This document shows positions 1 to 12,000 of a stretch of DNA of 64,000 bases, one piece after another. Made by a program: the position numbers and the translations under genes. Origin of the DNA: Acephala macrosclerotiorum (taxonomy: Eukaryota; Ascomycota; Leotiomycetes; Helotiales; Mollisiaceae); the NCBI GenBank assembly GCA_014904845.1, contig MU119349.1:1-64000 (forward strand), read 5' to 3'. Below the pieces are notes generated by a model. The model was given only the letters and a program-made list of their open reading frames with translations. It made no database searches and was not told the origin of the DNA. How positions within the stretch are numbered: position 1 is the stretch's first letter; every line of letters starts with the position of its first letter.

Positions 1-924
1 TAATGCTTCAATCAGAACTTGATTTGGACGGATAATGGTAGAGTTATTGTCAAATGAAGGGGGGAGGGTAAATGGTGGGGTGCGGGGTAAAAATGCAGTA
101 GCGAATAATTTTTGTTTAGTACTGTATCTAACTTTGAATATCACATCATGACCCAGATCGAAGCCGCAAGTTGTAGACCGCTTGTACTTAGAGAAAGGTC
201 CAAAATTTTGTGTGATACTGCCCAGTATGGCATCGTCAAAAGTTGGGTGTCTACATCCATTAACTCATGGGGGATCCGGCCGCGGATAAACGCGAATTTA
301 AAGCTGTCTGGCCCCTGAGCGTCGCCCCCCGGCAGTGCTCAGAGTACTGAGCCGAGTAGACGAAGGAGATATGCAGGTCTGATGTCAATACGGTCGTTCT
401 TATTCCACGTACTTGAGCATCTAGGCCGACAGCTTATGGCACAGGTTGTCCAGGAACCACATGGTCCACTCTCAAACTCGCTGAGAAAGGGAGCAAGGAC
501 ACTGAGCTGGCATAATGGCAGAGAAAGCATGCTGAGTTGAACATGCAAGTGTGTGTACTACGCGAGTACGATGCAAATAGGAGTCCTGAGCTGTAACATG
601 CTATTCTCCATTCTTGCCAAGAATCACGACATTTACTGAATGAAGTACGTATTTTGTCTTCAAGCATATTCAAAGTAAACAAAACACTACTTCTACCAAC
701 TTCGGAGTTGCAATTCGGCAATAATGAGTTAGAACGAGAAGCCTACTTGTATATCCCACAAATTATGCGACTCGGTTTATTGGTTGGCATTGGGTCCAAC
801 GTGTCACCCTCAGCGGGGTCGACCCGTAATTGGGGCAAATTTTCGATACTCAAAGTAGGATATCATCTCAAGAATTGTACCTGAGTCGTTCAAAAATTTG
901 TCTTGAAGGATCATTAACGATGAG
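1..924. other. left-edge sequence, no supported gene
   Basis: Several short open frames overlap on both strands here. None has a recognisable motif, a plausible start context together with coding-like composition, or a partner exon. The last part, from about 850, runs into the 5' end of the decayed dioxygenase. I see no RNA gene or repeat. Confidence 0.5.
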
Positions 925-2400
925 ATAGCGACTATAACTACTCTGAACATCACCACTTCGGCAACTGTTGCGGACCTGCACGCATCAGCTCCACTGACTT
1001 GGGAAAGATTCGAGCTTCCGGACTCACGTTTGGTGCATGGAGAAACCTTGCCGCTAGGGTTGAGACTTAGCATACCAGAGCGTGAACAGACAATTGATGA
1101 AATAGGACAGCTGATCAAAGACCTGAGCGGGAAGGGAGTTTTGAGAGAGCTGCTTTCAAAGCGTATGTACCAACAACCCAGGTAAAACCAAGTGTAAACA
1201 ATTCTAAATTTTGATAGATGGAGCAATCCTATTCCGCGGCCTTCCAATCAAGGACTCTCAAGAATTCACGAGGTTCGTAAACAGTGCCCAGAGTAAATAC
1301 TTTCTACGACCACATGAAGATGTTGGTCTATCAGGAAAGCAGACAACAGTGACAAGTAACGTAAAAACTGCCAATAAAGAGCATTTGCATGTGAAATTCT
1401 ACTTCTATAACGAGTACGGGAGAAGTACTTACTTCCCTGGCATCCTCTACTTCTTTTCTGAGAAGGTGCCAGACCAGGGAGGTCAAACTCGACTGCTTTC
1501 CTCGTTGGAGCTGTATGATCGACTCAAGTTGGAATTGCCGCAATTCATAGATGATTTGACAACCAAAGGCGCCGTCTTGAGATAGGACGTTCTACCTCGG
1601 GTTCAAACGCTGGCTGTCCAGGAATTACTGGCAAACGATATTATCCTGTAAATGATACCGAAGAAGCAAGGACAATTGGTTGGAATTGGAGAGTAACTTT
1701 TTCACTGTCCAAAATGCTATGCTCAATGTGCTCACAATATGAACCCTAGGTTTCTTTCGGAACCAACATCGAACCACAAGACAGTCTTGAGATCCAACAT
1801 CAAAAAGTAGAAGCCACGGTCAAGGCAGTGCCCAAAGCCGATACACAATGGCAACCGAACGGAGCTCTGCATGTTTTGTAACGACTTCCAGCATCTGTCG
1901 AATGGAGAGCTCAGGCCTACCCACTTTCGTCAATGGTCTCGCTGAAGTGTACGGGAAAGGGAGAGATAGCAACGCTCTAGAGCCGCCGTACCGCAGTGCG
2001 AGAGGAACGTATCGCCTTCAAACCACTTATGGAGATGGGCCGCCCATTCTTGTGTAATACCTAGAACGACTTCTAGAGCTTGACGAAGAGATACAGTTTC
2101 TTGTCCCTTGGCAGGAGGGAGATGTTGCGCTCACCGACAATCATACTGTCCAGGCATGTTCTTTTTTTGCTCAATTGCACTTACTAAGTCTGAGATTTAT
2201 AATGCTAATTGCTTTCTAGCATGCACGAACGCCATAGGTTAGAACAAGATGCTCCTCGCAAGTCTTTGGGGTGGGAATGAGAAGCTTGGTGCTTATTGAT
2301 GATGGCACACTGGTGTACGAGATGAGTCCTGGGCTTAGGTACCAATGCTTGGTTAAATTATTTTCAATGTTGTGGAGAAAGGCCAACGGGGTCAAATGAC
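925..2400 (+). pseudogene. decayed TauD/TfdA-family Fe(II)/2-oxoglutarate dioxygenase
   Basis: The fragments follow the order of a fungal TauD-like dioxygenase (the family of taurine and clavaminate-synthase-like enzymes). Exon 1 (about 925-1152) carries PLTWERFELPDSRLVHGE and PEREQTIDEI. A GTATGT...TAG intron follows (about 1153-1215). Exon 2 has GAILFRGLPIK, PHEDVGLSGK, FYFYNEYGRS and VPDQGGQTRLLSSLELYD. The C-terminal part has GITGKRYYPV, TIGWNW, FVNGLAEVYG and VPWQEGDVALTDNHTVQ, then HARTP. Damage: the expected ATG at 925 reads ATA; there is a frameshift near 1578-1588, a TAA near 1878, a one-base deletion near 1890, a TAA near 2055 and a TAG directly after HARTP. The residue I expect to be the first Fe-binding His (HNEY) is Tyr. 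No continuous product is possible. The family assignment is confident; the exact number of lesions depends on family alignment by eye. Confidence 0.82.
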
Positions 2401-3100
2401 ACAGAAACTTTGCCACTTAGCTTGCCATCCCACCCTTGAAGAGAAACAGAACATAGTGGAAACTAATCCTGACGGGAAGAAACAAGAGGTTCTTGCGCCG
2501 AAGTCGACCTGCAATTCCAGAACTAACGAGCATGATAGGAGTGCAGAAAGAGTCTGCTGGTGATCATCAAATTCTCAAAATCGCCTTTTGCTGCAACGTG
2601 AAAATTCAGGGTCTGAGACATAGTGCTCACGCACCCTACTTCAACAACGTCTGTCATTGACAGTTGACGAAATTCTTGTTCTGTTTGTGATCCCGTGCAG
2701 TAGTAAGCTTTTGTGTCGATCATTTTGACCGAGTTTGGCAAGCTGACATACGGGAGGATTAACCTTCTCATCTAGAACATTGCCACCCGCACTCTTGACG
2801 CAAATAGCTAAATTTGTTGTCAAGCTTATCCAAACAAGAAAATTAACTTTAGCCTCGGTTTGTTTTAATTCGTCACGTCGCGGAGTAGGACACCGAGATT
2901 TCGTTGCTGGTGATCTTATCGCTCGGATCGAATCGATGATCCCTCAGCCGCAGTCTAAAGTCCTCGGAGAATTTTGGATTGGCTTAGCCCTCGAAAACTG
3001 CCATCTAATGGGCTCTCTCAGACGGATGAAGAAATATCGGTTGAAAGGATCCTAAAGATTAACGTCGCAGATGGCGCTGTAAGAACTTGAGATGTCAATT
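2401..3100. other. intergenic, no supported gene
   Basis: This gap lies between the dioxygenase remnant and the 3' end of LAS1. It holds only short overlapping frames without motifs. It may contain the LAS1 3' UTR and terminator on the minus strand. Nothing else is recognisable. Confidence 0.5.
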
Positions 3101-4365
3101 TCAGACAACGCCGATAGGTTTTGGGACCCAAGGACCTTCCCACATCGTCCAACCTTTGCTGTTTACATCGGATTGTGTCTTTCGATGACCTGCATCCTGC
3201 CTTGTTTCGTCGTCTGTCCCATTGTCCAGTTCTTGGTGCATCAATTTCAGTTCCGCCTTAATTTCCTCCATATCATTCGCCAGCGAGTCAAGTTTCCGCT
3301 TCTTTGCATTTGTTCCACCTCCATCAATGCCATCTACGATCAAATTCTGCAGCCGACTTGTTCGTGATAGAATGAGAATATCGTCTGTCGAGCCTTGGAT
3401 CTCGACCAGAACTCCCATCAATCGATCTTGGTCCCATTTGATTACTAATTCTTCCATCTTTGCTCTGATTGAGGCATCCTTCTCCCTCACCAATTTATCG
3501 ACATATGCTCTGCTCTCCCCCTTAGTCGAGACAACCTCCTTGAGGTGGATCCAATAGTAGTCATAAATCCATCTTAAAGCCTTCTGTGTGGCGATGCGAA
3601 GTTTGGATAGAGATGGCAGCTCTTCGTGTGTAGCTTGATGACGCAGTTCGACGTAGGTTGCTGGTAATCCGAGCGTTTTGGCAATGGAATACATGCTGAG
3701 CTTTCGACGCTTGTCTTGATGGCTGTCGAGGAGCCCTGTCACAAACCTAGAGATAGCGTTAGTCGGAGGAGGATTCCTTGATCTGTGTTGATTTATGCAA
3801 GAGCTATTTTGGTGTAATGCTTCGATCGTAGAGCCGAGGCGTGCATGCCAACGAACGCACTTGACCGTGGCTGCCGAAGGAAAGTCTGCTGAGTTAGGTA
3901 CTTCCTCTGTACATATGCAATCCGTACGTCTTGTCTCTTGGTCTCTACGAAATTACTGGATAGATGTTGTGGGAAGGTAGTCCCTCACCAATGTCGGAAA
4001 GTTCTTTGAAGGAGACTAGTGAGGGTCTTGCTTTATTCATAAATTCGAATCTATGCAGCAAACGAAGAAAACAAATAATAGTGCAAAATAACAGCCCTCA
4101 CTCACCTACTAAAAGCCGCCGCATAAGCAGCCCTAACACAATACGCCGAATTCCCCGTAACATCATTCAACACCGCACTCCACAAAATCGCCGAACTCTC
4201 CACCAAATGAGGACAATTCCCCCTCTGCATCCAAACACCCACTTTCGCAACCGCATCCCTCTTCTCTTCATCGCTTACTGTCTGTCCTGTCGCGGGATAG
4301 AGCACTGAGCGCACGTGAAGGAGGTCGGCACGGGAACGCCAGGGTGTTATTACGTATTGTACCAT
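3101..4365 (-). CDS. LAS1: LAS1-like pre-rRNA processing endonuclease
   Basis: Two exons, 4365-4106 and 3746-3101, give 301 aa. The GTGAGT...CTAG intron (4105-3747, 359 bp) keeps the frame. Las1 is the HEPN-family endonuclease that works with Grc3 to cut ITS2 during 60S ribosome maturation in the nucleus. The N-terminus [12 protein letters not shown] and the segment [12 protein letters not shown] are typical. The HEPN catalytic motif RHQATH lies at residues 122-127 within [15 protein letters not shown], followed by [13 protein letters not shown]. The C-terminus [13 protein letters not shown] is the usual family ending, so the gene looks complete although shorter than many orthologues. The start at 4365 puts the first family block at residue 2. 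The intron is long for this genome. Function is inferred from family membership; confidence is high. Confidence 0.9.
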
Positions 4366-4901
4366 CTTGACGTGACTGGTTTGCCAGCAAGTATGGCGGT
4401 AATATGATGGTGGAGAGAGAAAAGATGGTTGAAGGTTGGAAGGTGGATGTTAATTTGGGTGGATTTTTTCTTGGGGTAGTGTTTAGTTTTGTTGCCAAGG
4501 CTTTTAGTGTGAGGCTCGGCGGGAAGGAGCGAGTAGGGGCATCAAGCGAAGAACCTTAAATTCAGGAGGAAATCACGGGATGACATATTTTGTTGGGAAT
4601 ACAGGAGGATAGGAAAAATATCAGGTCCGGCATTTGTTATAATTTATGACTTCTTCACAAGACTTTCTTTCGCATGGCAGTAGATATGAAAATGTGGGTT
4701 GAAATGATTTTCGTGATTTACTTTCGTAATGTACATTTTGTACATTCTTTTCATGACATGATATCCCAAGTCTACGCGCGCCGGCGAGATGATGCTTTCC
4801 TAATGCCCTGTTCCATAGGTATCCTACCCTCCCATGCCATCTGAGGCCCAGACTCCGCGCTAAAATAACAAGAATAGTGCATCAAATCTAAAAGATCAAG
4901 C
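4366..4901. other. intergenic between LAS1 start and next stop codon
   Basis: This stretch must hold the LAS1 promoter and 5' UTR near 4366-4500, and the 3' UTR of the minus-strand gene ending at 4902. The short frames here look like shadows. No repeat or RNA gene is seen. Confidence 0.45.
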
Positions 4902-6038
4902 TCAAAGCCAGCCATCGCGGGCAAAGGGATGAGGAGCCATTGGCACCTGCGTTTGTGCCACCACAGGTTGGACTTCCTCGAGCTCTTCATCTTCTCCTTC
5001 GCCGTCCTGCTCGTCGTCTTCGTCATCACTTGCCGGAGGCTCCCATGTTTCTTCCAGCTTAAGACCCTTCCCAGTTGACTCTGTCTTGCGGTGCCCCATC
5101 AGGTGAGACATCATCAAGGCTCGATAATTGTCGAGCTGTGGATCTAAGGAAGACGAGGTCTTCACTGGATCAGGATTGTCGTACAAACCCATGCCAATAA
5201 GCTCTTCTCCTCCAGACTCGGAGTCCTCGAGAGGTTGATATGGTATCGACTCCTCAGCTGAAAATGCTGGCTCTGGATATTGGATAGGAAGGAAATTCTC
5301 GGGCGTCGGGGGAGCTGTACTGGAGCTTTCGAATCCGTTGGTGGCAAAGTTGTTCCAGTCAAAGTGAGAATACATGGTGGGGTCTGTGTTGGCTGTTGTT
5401 TGCGAAACAATGTGTTGGATCTGTTGTGTTACGAATGGTTGTTGGTTGGCGAGATATTGTGGTTGTGATTGGAATGCTGAAGACGAAATTTGATACGAAC
5501 TTTGTGGCTGCTCATGACCAGTGAAGGGCATCGATAACGGAGAAAAAGTCGAGTCTGGCGAAGCATAACTGGAGTATACCGCAGGTGTAGGTGGCATATC
5601 GTATGCCTGTAAGTGTTGGTTGTATTCCGGAGTCTGAATGGGATATGAATGGTGGTAGGCAGGTTGAGGAGCCAAATGGGAAGCTGGGTGCCAGCTCATC
5701 GGTCGAGCTGATTGTGTAGGTATTTGAAGACCATCGTTTGATATGAAGCCTCCTGCTGCCATTGCGTTTTGCTGCTCCAACATTGCCAATCTTCGTCGAT
5801 ATGCCCCATCATTCATGACCGTCCTCCGTCTGCCAAGTCCCATTGATCCCCTAGGACTGTTGCTGGCACTGTTCGGTTTGACTATCCGCATAGATCCTCC
5901 AGTCCTTTGTCCTTGAGATCCTCGTGAATATCGGGTGAGATTCGAAGACGCCATCTGTTTCGAAACATCATCCAGCAACATCTCGACTGTTGTATACCCC
6001 ATCGGGTTTCCCTCCCACGTCCCAGAACTCATCGTCAT
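4902..6038 (-). CDS. low-complexity acidic-tailed protein of unknown function
   Basis: A single exon encodes 378 aa from the ATG at 6038, which has A at -3 (AACATGACG). An in-frame ATG at 6134 would add 32 residues that look like untranslated leader. The N-terminus contains NPMGYTTVEMLLDDVSKQM, then basic stretches (GLGRRRTVMN, GAYRRRLAMLEQQNA). The middle is rich in P, Q, S and Y (about residues 105-250), as in transcription-associated or RNA-regulatory disordered proteins. The C-terminus is strongly acidic (DDEDDEQDGEGEDEELEEV) and ends FARDGWL. There is no enzyme motif, signal peptide or membrane segment. I do not recognise the family. Composition suggests a fungus-specific regulatory protein, but that is inference. 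A very long gene-free stretch lies upstream. Confidence 0.72.
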   Translation of the reverse strand: MTMSSGTWEGNPMGYTTVEMLLDDVSKQMASSNLTRYSRGSQGQRTGGSMRIVKPNSASNSPRGSMGLGRRRTVMNDGAYRRRLAMLEQQNAMAAGGFISNDGLQIPTQSARPMSWHPASHLAPQPAYHHSYPIQTPEYNQHLQAYDMPPTPAVYSSYASPDSTFSPLSMPFTGHEQPQSSYQISSSAFQSQPQYLANQQPFVTQQIQHIVSQTTANTDPTMYSHFDWNNFATNGFESSSTAPPTPENFLPIQYPEPAFSAEESIPYQPLEDSESGGEELIGMGLYDNPDPVKTSSSLDPQLDNYRALMMSHLMGHRKTESTGKGLKLEETWEPPASDDEDDEQDGEGEDEELEEVQPVVAQTQVPMAPHPFARDGWL

Positions 6039-9000
6039 GTTGGCAGTTTTGGTAGAAGAGAAACTGTTTGATTTGTGCTTAGAGAAAAGTAAGAGGAAGT
6101 TGAGAGAGGGGGTCCACTGGACACGAGGAATCATAAATAGACCATAACTCAGAAGAAGGGGAATGAAGTGGTGGTAGTTTAATAAGGTGGAAAAGGATCA
6201 CCTCCATATCAAGGCTAGACAACGGGAAATACAAATCTGGACACTACCTTGCGAAGTAAGTTAAAGTTCCGGTATGTCGTCTGTGTCATCTGGCTGATGA
6301 TGGATCCAATGAACGAACAAGGGTTCCTCCAGCAGAATCCGTCGGGTCTGAGCTTCTTCTGGGGATGCATGGGCTTTGTTGGCGGTCAAAGTGCCCCTGG
6401 AACATGAACAGAAAGCCAACCGTCAGGTCCAGGCTACCAACATCCCGCGGCTCGAATATGTATCGTGAAGGCGCACAACCGTAAGAAGCCCCTCCTGGTG
6501 TGTGACGATCAAGCGAATTATGTCAGTGATAGACCATGGCTGGCATGATGTGGTAGCGTCTGGTGTTTATTGCTCGGAGGCTGTTTCGCAGGGAGAAAGA
6601 AGTCTGAAAGGCGGTCAGACCAGCAAGGGTGTGTTGCACTAGATTCGCACCTCAGATTCCCAACCTTCTCCGTGCTATCGGACGGAGAGAGCTAATTAGC
6701 ACCTTGTACACACGGCGGGAAGGGAAGACGACGCTGGGCGGGCTTTTCTCGACGGCTGCTCTAGATTCTGACTACTGTATTGCTGGGGCTGGGACTTGCT
6801 AGGCTTGTAAGGAGCAACTCGTAAGGTTTAGCTGAGCATGGCATGGCCCACGCGCAAATGAGGTTCCGCTAGAATTCCCGGCCGCATGCCAGCGGCGTCG
6901 GGTAGTGGGCGTGTAGAGTGGGTGGTGGTGGACGTAGCAGGATTGGATTTTCATAACAGGAAGAACTTCGCGTCGCTTATGGGCCTAGGAATGGAAGCCA
7001 CCGACCCAACCTCACCCAACCCGACCACCCTAGCACCAATGCGAGGAAACGACGAGCGAGGGTTGCCAGCGGAAGAGGGAAAAAGCACGAAAGCACGACT
7101 CGGGTCACATCTCTCGCTCACACGCCTGGACGCAGCCCTCCACCACCAGTAGCAGCCCATAGCTGCGCGTTCCATCAGTGGCAGTGGGATGGGCGCGGCG
7201 AGCTGGGGAGGAGGCTTGGGCCTTGGCCTCGTTGACCACGATGGGGAAACCGCCGTGCTGAGCAGCTCCAGAATCTCGCGATGGTCAAATTTAGTGTCCA
7301 GGACCAGCAATTAGGGGATGTCAACTACCGCGCAGACAATCTACTGGAACCGGACGATTCTCGCTCTGAGATGAGAATGACGGAGGCGTCGACTTACGAC
7401 TGACTGTACGAGGACTTGACCAACGCTGTGGAATTAAAAGTCTTAGATCACCTCCACCGTCCCATCGAAAGGCCGCCGAGAATAGCAACACCAGCGATCC
7501 TGTTTCCGTTTCCGATATTTGTTCTGGTGTGAGGAGACAGGTGCGAGTGTGTGTGAAGGGGCAGGCCCGGCCAGATAATGCCGGTAAAACTGGCGGAATG
7601 GGCCTTCAGTGGCATCTCTTCTTTGCTGCTCTGAGCGGCAACCCCGTCACGATTCATAAAGCCAGCATTCAGCATGAAGCCGCGTCCTCGAGGTACAACA
7701 GCGCGCTGACCAGGCCCGGCGCATCAGCGAGTGCAGGCGAGGGCTCATCGACTATTCTAGGGGCAAACTGACCCACGGCAGCAGATCCATCACACTCGTG
7801 GCCAGTTGTGGCGGGAGAGTGGCAGATGAAAACGTTCCGTGGACCCCTGCAAAGCATGCTTTGAGGCTTTGTTTGGTCTTCTGAAGCCGAAGACGCGGGC
7901 CACAAGGTTGCAGATATCCATGCAAATCAAGCACAAAAGCTTTCCTTCGGTCGAAAGTCAGACATCCCTGATGCATCGCATCGACATCCACTTTCAATGT
8001 TCATCACTCAGATCAACTTCGGGGAGACACGAGGTCTAGGATGTTGTGGTTCCGTTACTTTACCACAAACGTCGAGTCATACGTCGCAGAAAGGAGTTGG
8101 GAGGCGAAAAAGCACCGATACGCGGAGCGGGGCGGCGCTGAAACTGTTCTTCCATTATGAACAATGTGCAATAGCTTAAGATACAAAGAATAAGAAGCAG
8201 GAGGGTCTCCACGCCTGTATCATGGACGGACTTGTCTCCTCGCTGCAGCATCTCCTGAGAGTCGTTCATTGGACTCTCGTCCAACGAGCATGCCAGATCC
8301 TTGATCCATCTGATGATGTGAAGATTTCTCATCCCTTTCGGGCTAAGCTGCAGAAGCAGAGCTCGTCGAACCTTCCCCACATTAATCCCAGAAAGCTAGC
8401 ATCACCACGCCCTTGGAACGAATCTGAGCTTGGGGCCGCTTAGGGCCCTGAACTCTCCTGCAGTGTGGCAGCCTTGCCAAGCTGAGCCTAGGCAGAATGA
8501 TCTGACGGATTAATCAGAGACCAATGACGCGCCATCTGCGCCGGTTCGTTGCCGCAAATCCATGGCTTCACCGGTCACTGCTGGCTCTGGAATTTCCCAT
8601 TCGAACTAACGAGAAGGGTGCTGGCGCGTGTTCTTCCTGACGGCCTTCAGACTTGGCTACAAACAGCTTTGGCGAACATCTCTATGGCGTATGGCGTCCT
8701 TCAGCCCCTGTCACACAATGTTCTAGTGGCGCCGCTGGTATTGAGGAGCCGATCTTCAAGGGACCAGATATGCGCTGGTTTCAATGGTGGGCGTGGAAGC
8801 AGAGCTTATGATCCTTGTAGTTCAGGGCTTACACGAACAGAGTTAATTCTGCTCTACAGCGAGGAGGGGGTTTGGTCGAAGACCACCAATCGAATCAGCC
8901 CGTTTGAAGGCGTCTCCACAAACCTTGGTAATGTCCGACGACTTCCTGGGTCTTTTACCAAGGCTCGCCTCCGATGCGCTATCCAGCACAAGAAAAGTCT

Positions 9001-12000
9001 CCATACGAGAACTGGTCTTCACCAAAAGGGGTATGATGTCTCGAGCCTTCGTGTCTTCTTCGGCTTCGATCGAAATCTCGAATCCCTGCGATTCCCCTCC
9101 TTGACAAGGCTGTGGACGGTTGAAATCTGACGTTGCATATGTGGAGGCCACAAGGCGCTATGATTTTTCAAAGACAAGACCCTAGCCCGTACCCCAACCC
9201 AACCCAACCAACGGACCAGGAGGAAGCACGGACTTCAACTTCCAGAAAAAGGGACACGCCTTCAGCCTGATGAGGAAAACCAAAAGACACCTCTAAATTC
9301 CCTAGAGTTGGACGGAGTAAGTCATGCAATGCAGCTGACCGCGCGGTGTTTCGTTCTGCAAAGCATTACTTACTTGTCTAACCGCACTTCCTCCGTCGGT
9401 CATTCAGCCAGATCGGTTGGCGGTGTTCATGATGCAAATGATACAAATGGGTCTCAGTTCCAAATAAGTAATATTGGACTTGGTAAATGATGTGCATCAG
9501 GGCGCTCGTCTCCTTTTGGACCAATTAGGGCAGCCGAAGACTTTAAATTGTATGGTGGCGCATCTCAGATGCACCATCCCGCGGCGTGCTACCAGAATGG
9601 GTGCGGGTGGTGGATGCGAATTTTTGAAACAAGGCATCCTTGATTCCTTATCCTCACTGCAGCCAGTAACCATGTTCAACACCGTTGAATGCGTGCAGAA
9701 ATCCTCTTCTAGGCAATTCCTTCCAACTGCAGGGTACGGTGACAGCCCAGCCCGAAAAGTACTTGTATCGCTCGCCATCGCCGCTGATCTCACAATCGAC
9801 TGTAACCGCTCTCAGAACTCGAGTGGTGCGAGCGAAGGGGCCGTGCAGAAGTATCTGTTGGACCGCTTGTGAAACGTCTGGTTGGCAGAACCTATGCTCG
9901 AACTTACGAAAAGGAAGTGATACGCAGACGTACTCTAGATTGCTTTACAAGTTCCATCTTCTCGCCGAAAGCCTGGTCCAGACAACCGCTGGTGTCCTCA
10001 TCGACGTCCAATGAAGCACCAAAGCGAGGGAGACGCCTATCACAGAATCATCACAACTTGGTCGGTGAGAGCGGAAGGCCACTTTCTTTGGCAGATGACA
10101 AGTCGTCGTCCCTCAAATGGAGATCCTTACAGCACCCCAACCATGCAACAATAGGTGAATCATTCCTAACTAACTCCCATGTGCTTGGGTTTTCTTCAGC
10201 CATGAACGGGATACCCGCAGGACTAACACTTCGCTGCATCTCCTCCGTCGATGCCTCGGTGGTCGCGATCATGCAGAAGACGGAATTAATTTTCTTGAGC
10301 CTTGTCATGGAGGAATGGATGCTGCCGTTCTCACCCGCCTCCTCACTCACGGTAGCCTGCAGCTGATGATTCGAGCCTCCTGGGAAATATGCTTCAGTTG
10401 AATGGGGAATGAGGAGCCACTCCGTCAACAGCAATATCGCCTTCATTGCGGCGCAACAATAACAAAACAGTAATGGAACGTTAAACGAACCCCCTGTTTC
10501 CATCTCCGAGGCTGGACTTGGGAGGATATAAAATCTCATTAAAGTTTCTTTGGGCTAGGTTCTGTTGGTTCAGGATCCAGCAAATCGGCCACGATAGATG
10601 CTAGCCTCATGAAGGCAGCTGACATCAACCAAAGTTAAAGAATCAGGATGACACAATCGATCTCCATGCAAGACCCGTTCCTGGCTGGATGTGCAATTAC
10701 CCGGTAGAGTTGCCTTTGCAGAAGGTTATTTCGAGTTTGAAACTCCTCGACTGACGGTTTCAATTTTCCATTTCATTGTAAGGACGACAATACTACCTAC
10801 AGGGCCTTTTAATTGCTAAGCGAGAGAAAATACGTCCAAATCCAGTCGAAATTCCGAGTGGTCTGCCCAATCACCTGTCCAGATCTTCTTTTTTTGGTCT
10901 GTAATTGGGTAATCTGGGTGGCGACGTTTTAACAATTAAAAGGGCCTGTACGTAGTAGTGAGCTGAGCCGAACTGGTCCTGTTGCAGTAATCGCCATTCT
11001 TGCCGCAGAAGCACTTGAGCACGAACTCCACTGGTTATCGCGTTGGGCGACGGAACACGCGGATGATCGTGAAAATTCCTTGCTCAAATTCGACGTGGTG
11101 GAGAAATCGTCCTAGGCACAAACTATAGTAGCAAGCAGCAATAATCTGCTGAACTGGTGGTCTCATCATCTCGGCGACGGAGGGATCGGAGACCATGCCA
11201 GATGCCAGTACCACTTCGTACATTATGTGCTGCTGCGGGAGCTGGCCCGTTGTCCTCGCTCCTGATATGCCTCACCTTCCTTGCCTCGCAGGCTCGCATC
11301 CATCGTTGGCTGATATTACGCTTCTGCACCCAAGCCCACCTTACTTTTGCATCTAGAACTCAGCCACGAGTATGCGCAACTTCCAAGTATTTGAGGCGAG
11401 TCAGCGAAGAAGCCATCGAATGACGACTCGCCAAAAGTAAAACTCGATAGCAGGAAGTATGTGCCGGGCATGGACCGTCGATTTCGACATCCTTCTTACC
11501 GTATGCAGGCTTATGGACCATTGACACTTGCTTGCTTCGGGGGCGAGATCAGATGGTGTAGGTTCGCTTAGGTGGCGCTCAGGTTCGGTGTGTTGTGCTG
11601 CGCTGTGATCTATCTGTCTGATGCTTGCGGTGATAGCTTGCGTGGGAGGGACATCGCCATGGCTATCCATCATGCTTCCACTTCCACTTCCATGAGGGCC
11701 AAGCGGATGAATGGGAGAATAGCACCAGCCTCCGACGACGGTGCCTTCCGATACGATGGCTGTCTTGAAGGCAACGTTTTGGGGCTTTTTCTTCGTGGGT
11801 CACAAGGCTCCGGCGCTCGAGGCGGTCAGCTTTTACTTCACTCTGTTCAATAGAAGCTCTCGATGCGTCGTGAGGAGGCATCTCCCCAGCATTAACGACA
11901 GGGCGCCATGATTACGACTCCCTCGTACCGCGGACGCATCTCTCCCCTGCGACACTCCGTTCTGAGACTCGGCTTAGGCTCTCATCTTGGGCGTGTATCA

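Noticed and set aside
1599..1612. GGTTCAAACGC resembling a tRNA B box
   Set aside because: It lies inside the dioxygenase remnant and no acceptor stem, A box or cloverleaf can be drawn around it.
8549..9151. 193-codon plus-strand frame and 102-codon minus-strand frame
   Set aside because: They overlap each other, neither has motifs, and neither has a partner exon with consensus junctions.
9869..10539. Long open frames on both strands (165 and 162 codons), one with a signal-peptide-like start
   Set aside because: Both strands are open at once, no family motif is visible and no convincing splice joins the pieces; more likely GC-rich non-coding sequence.
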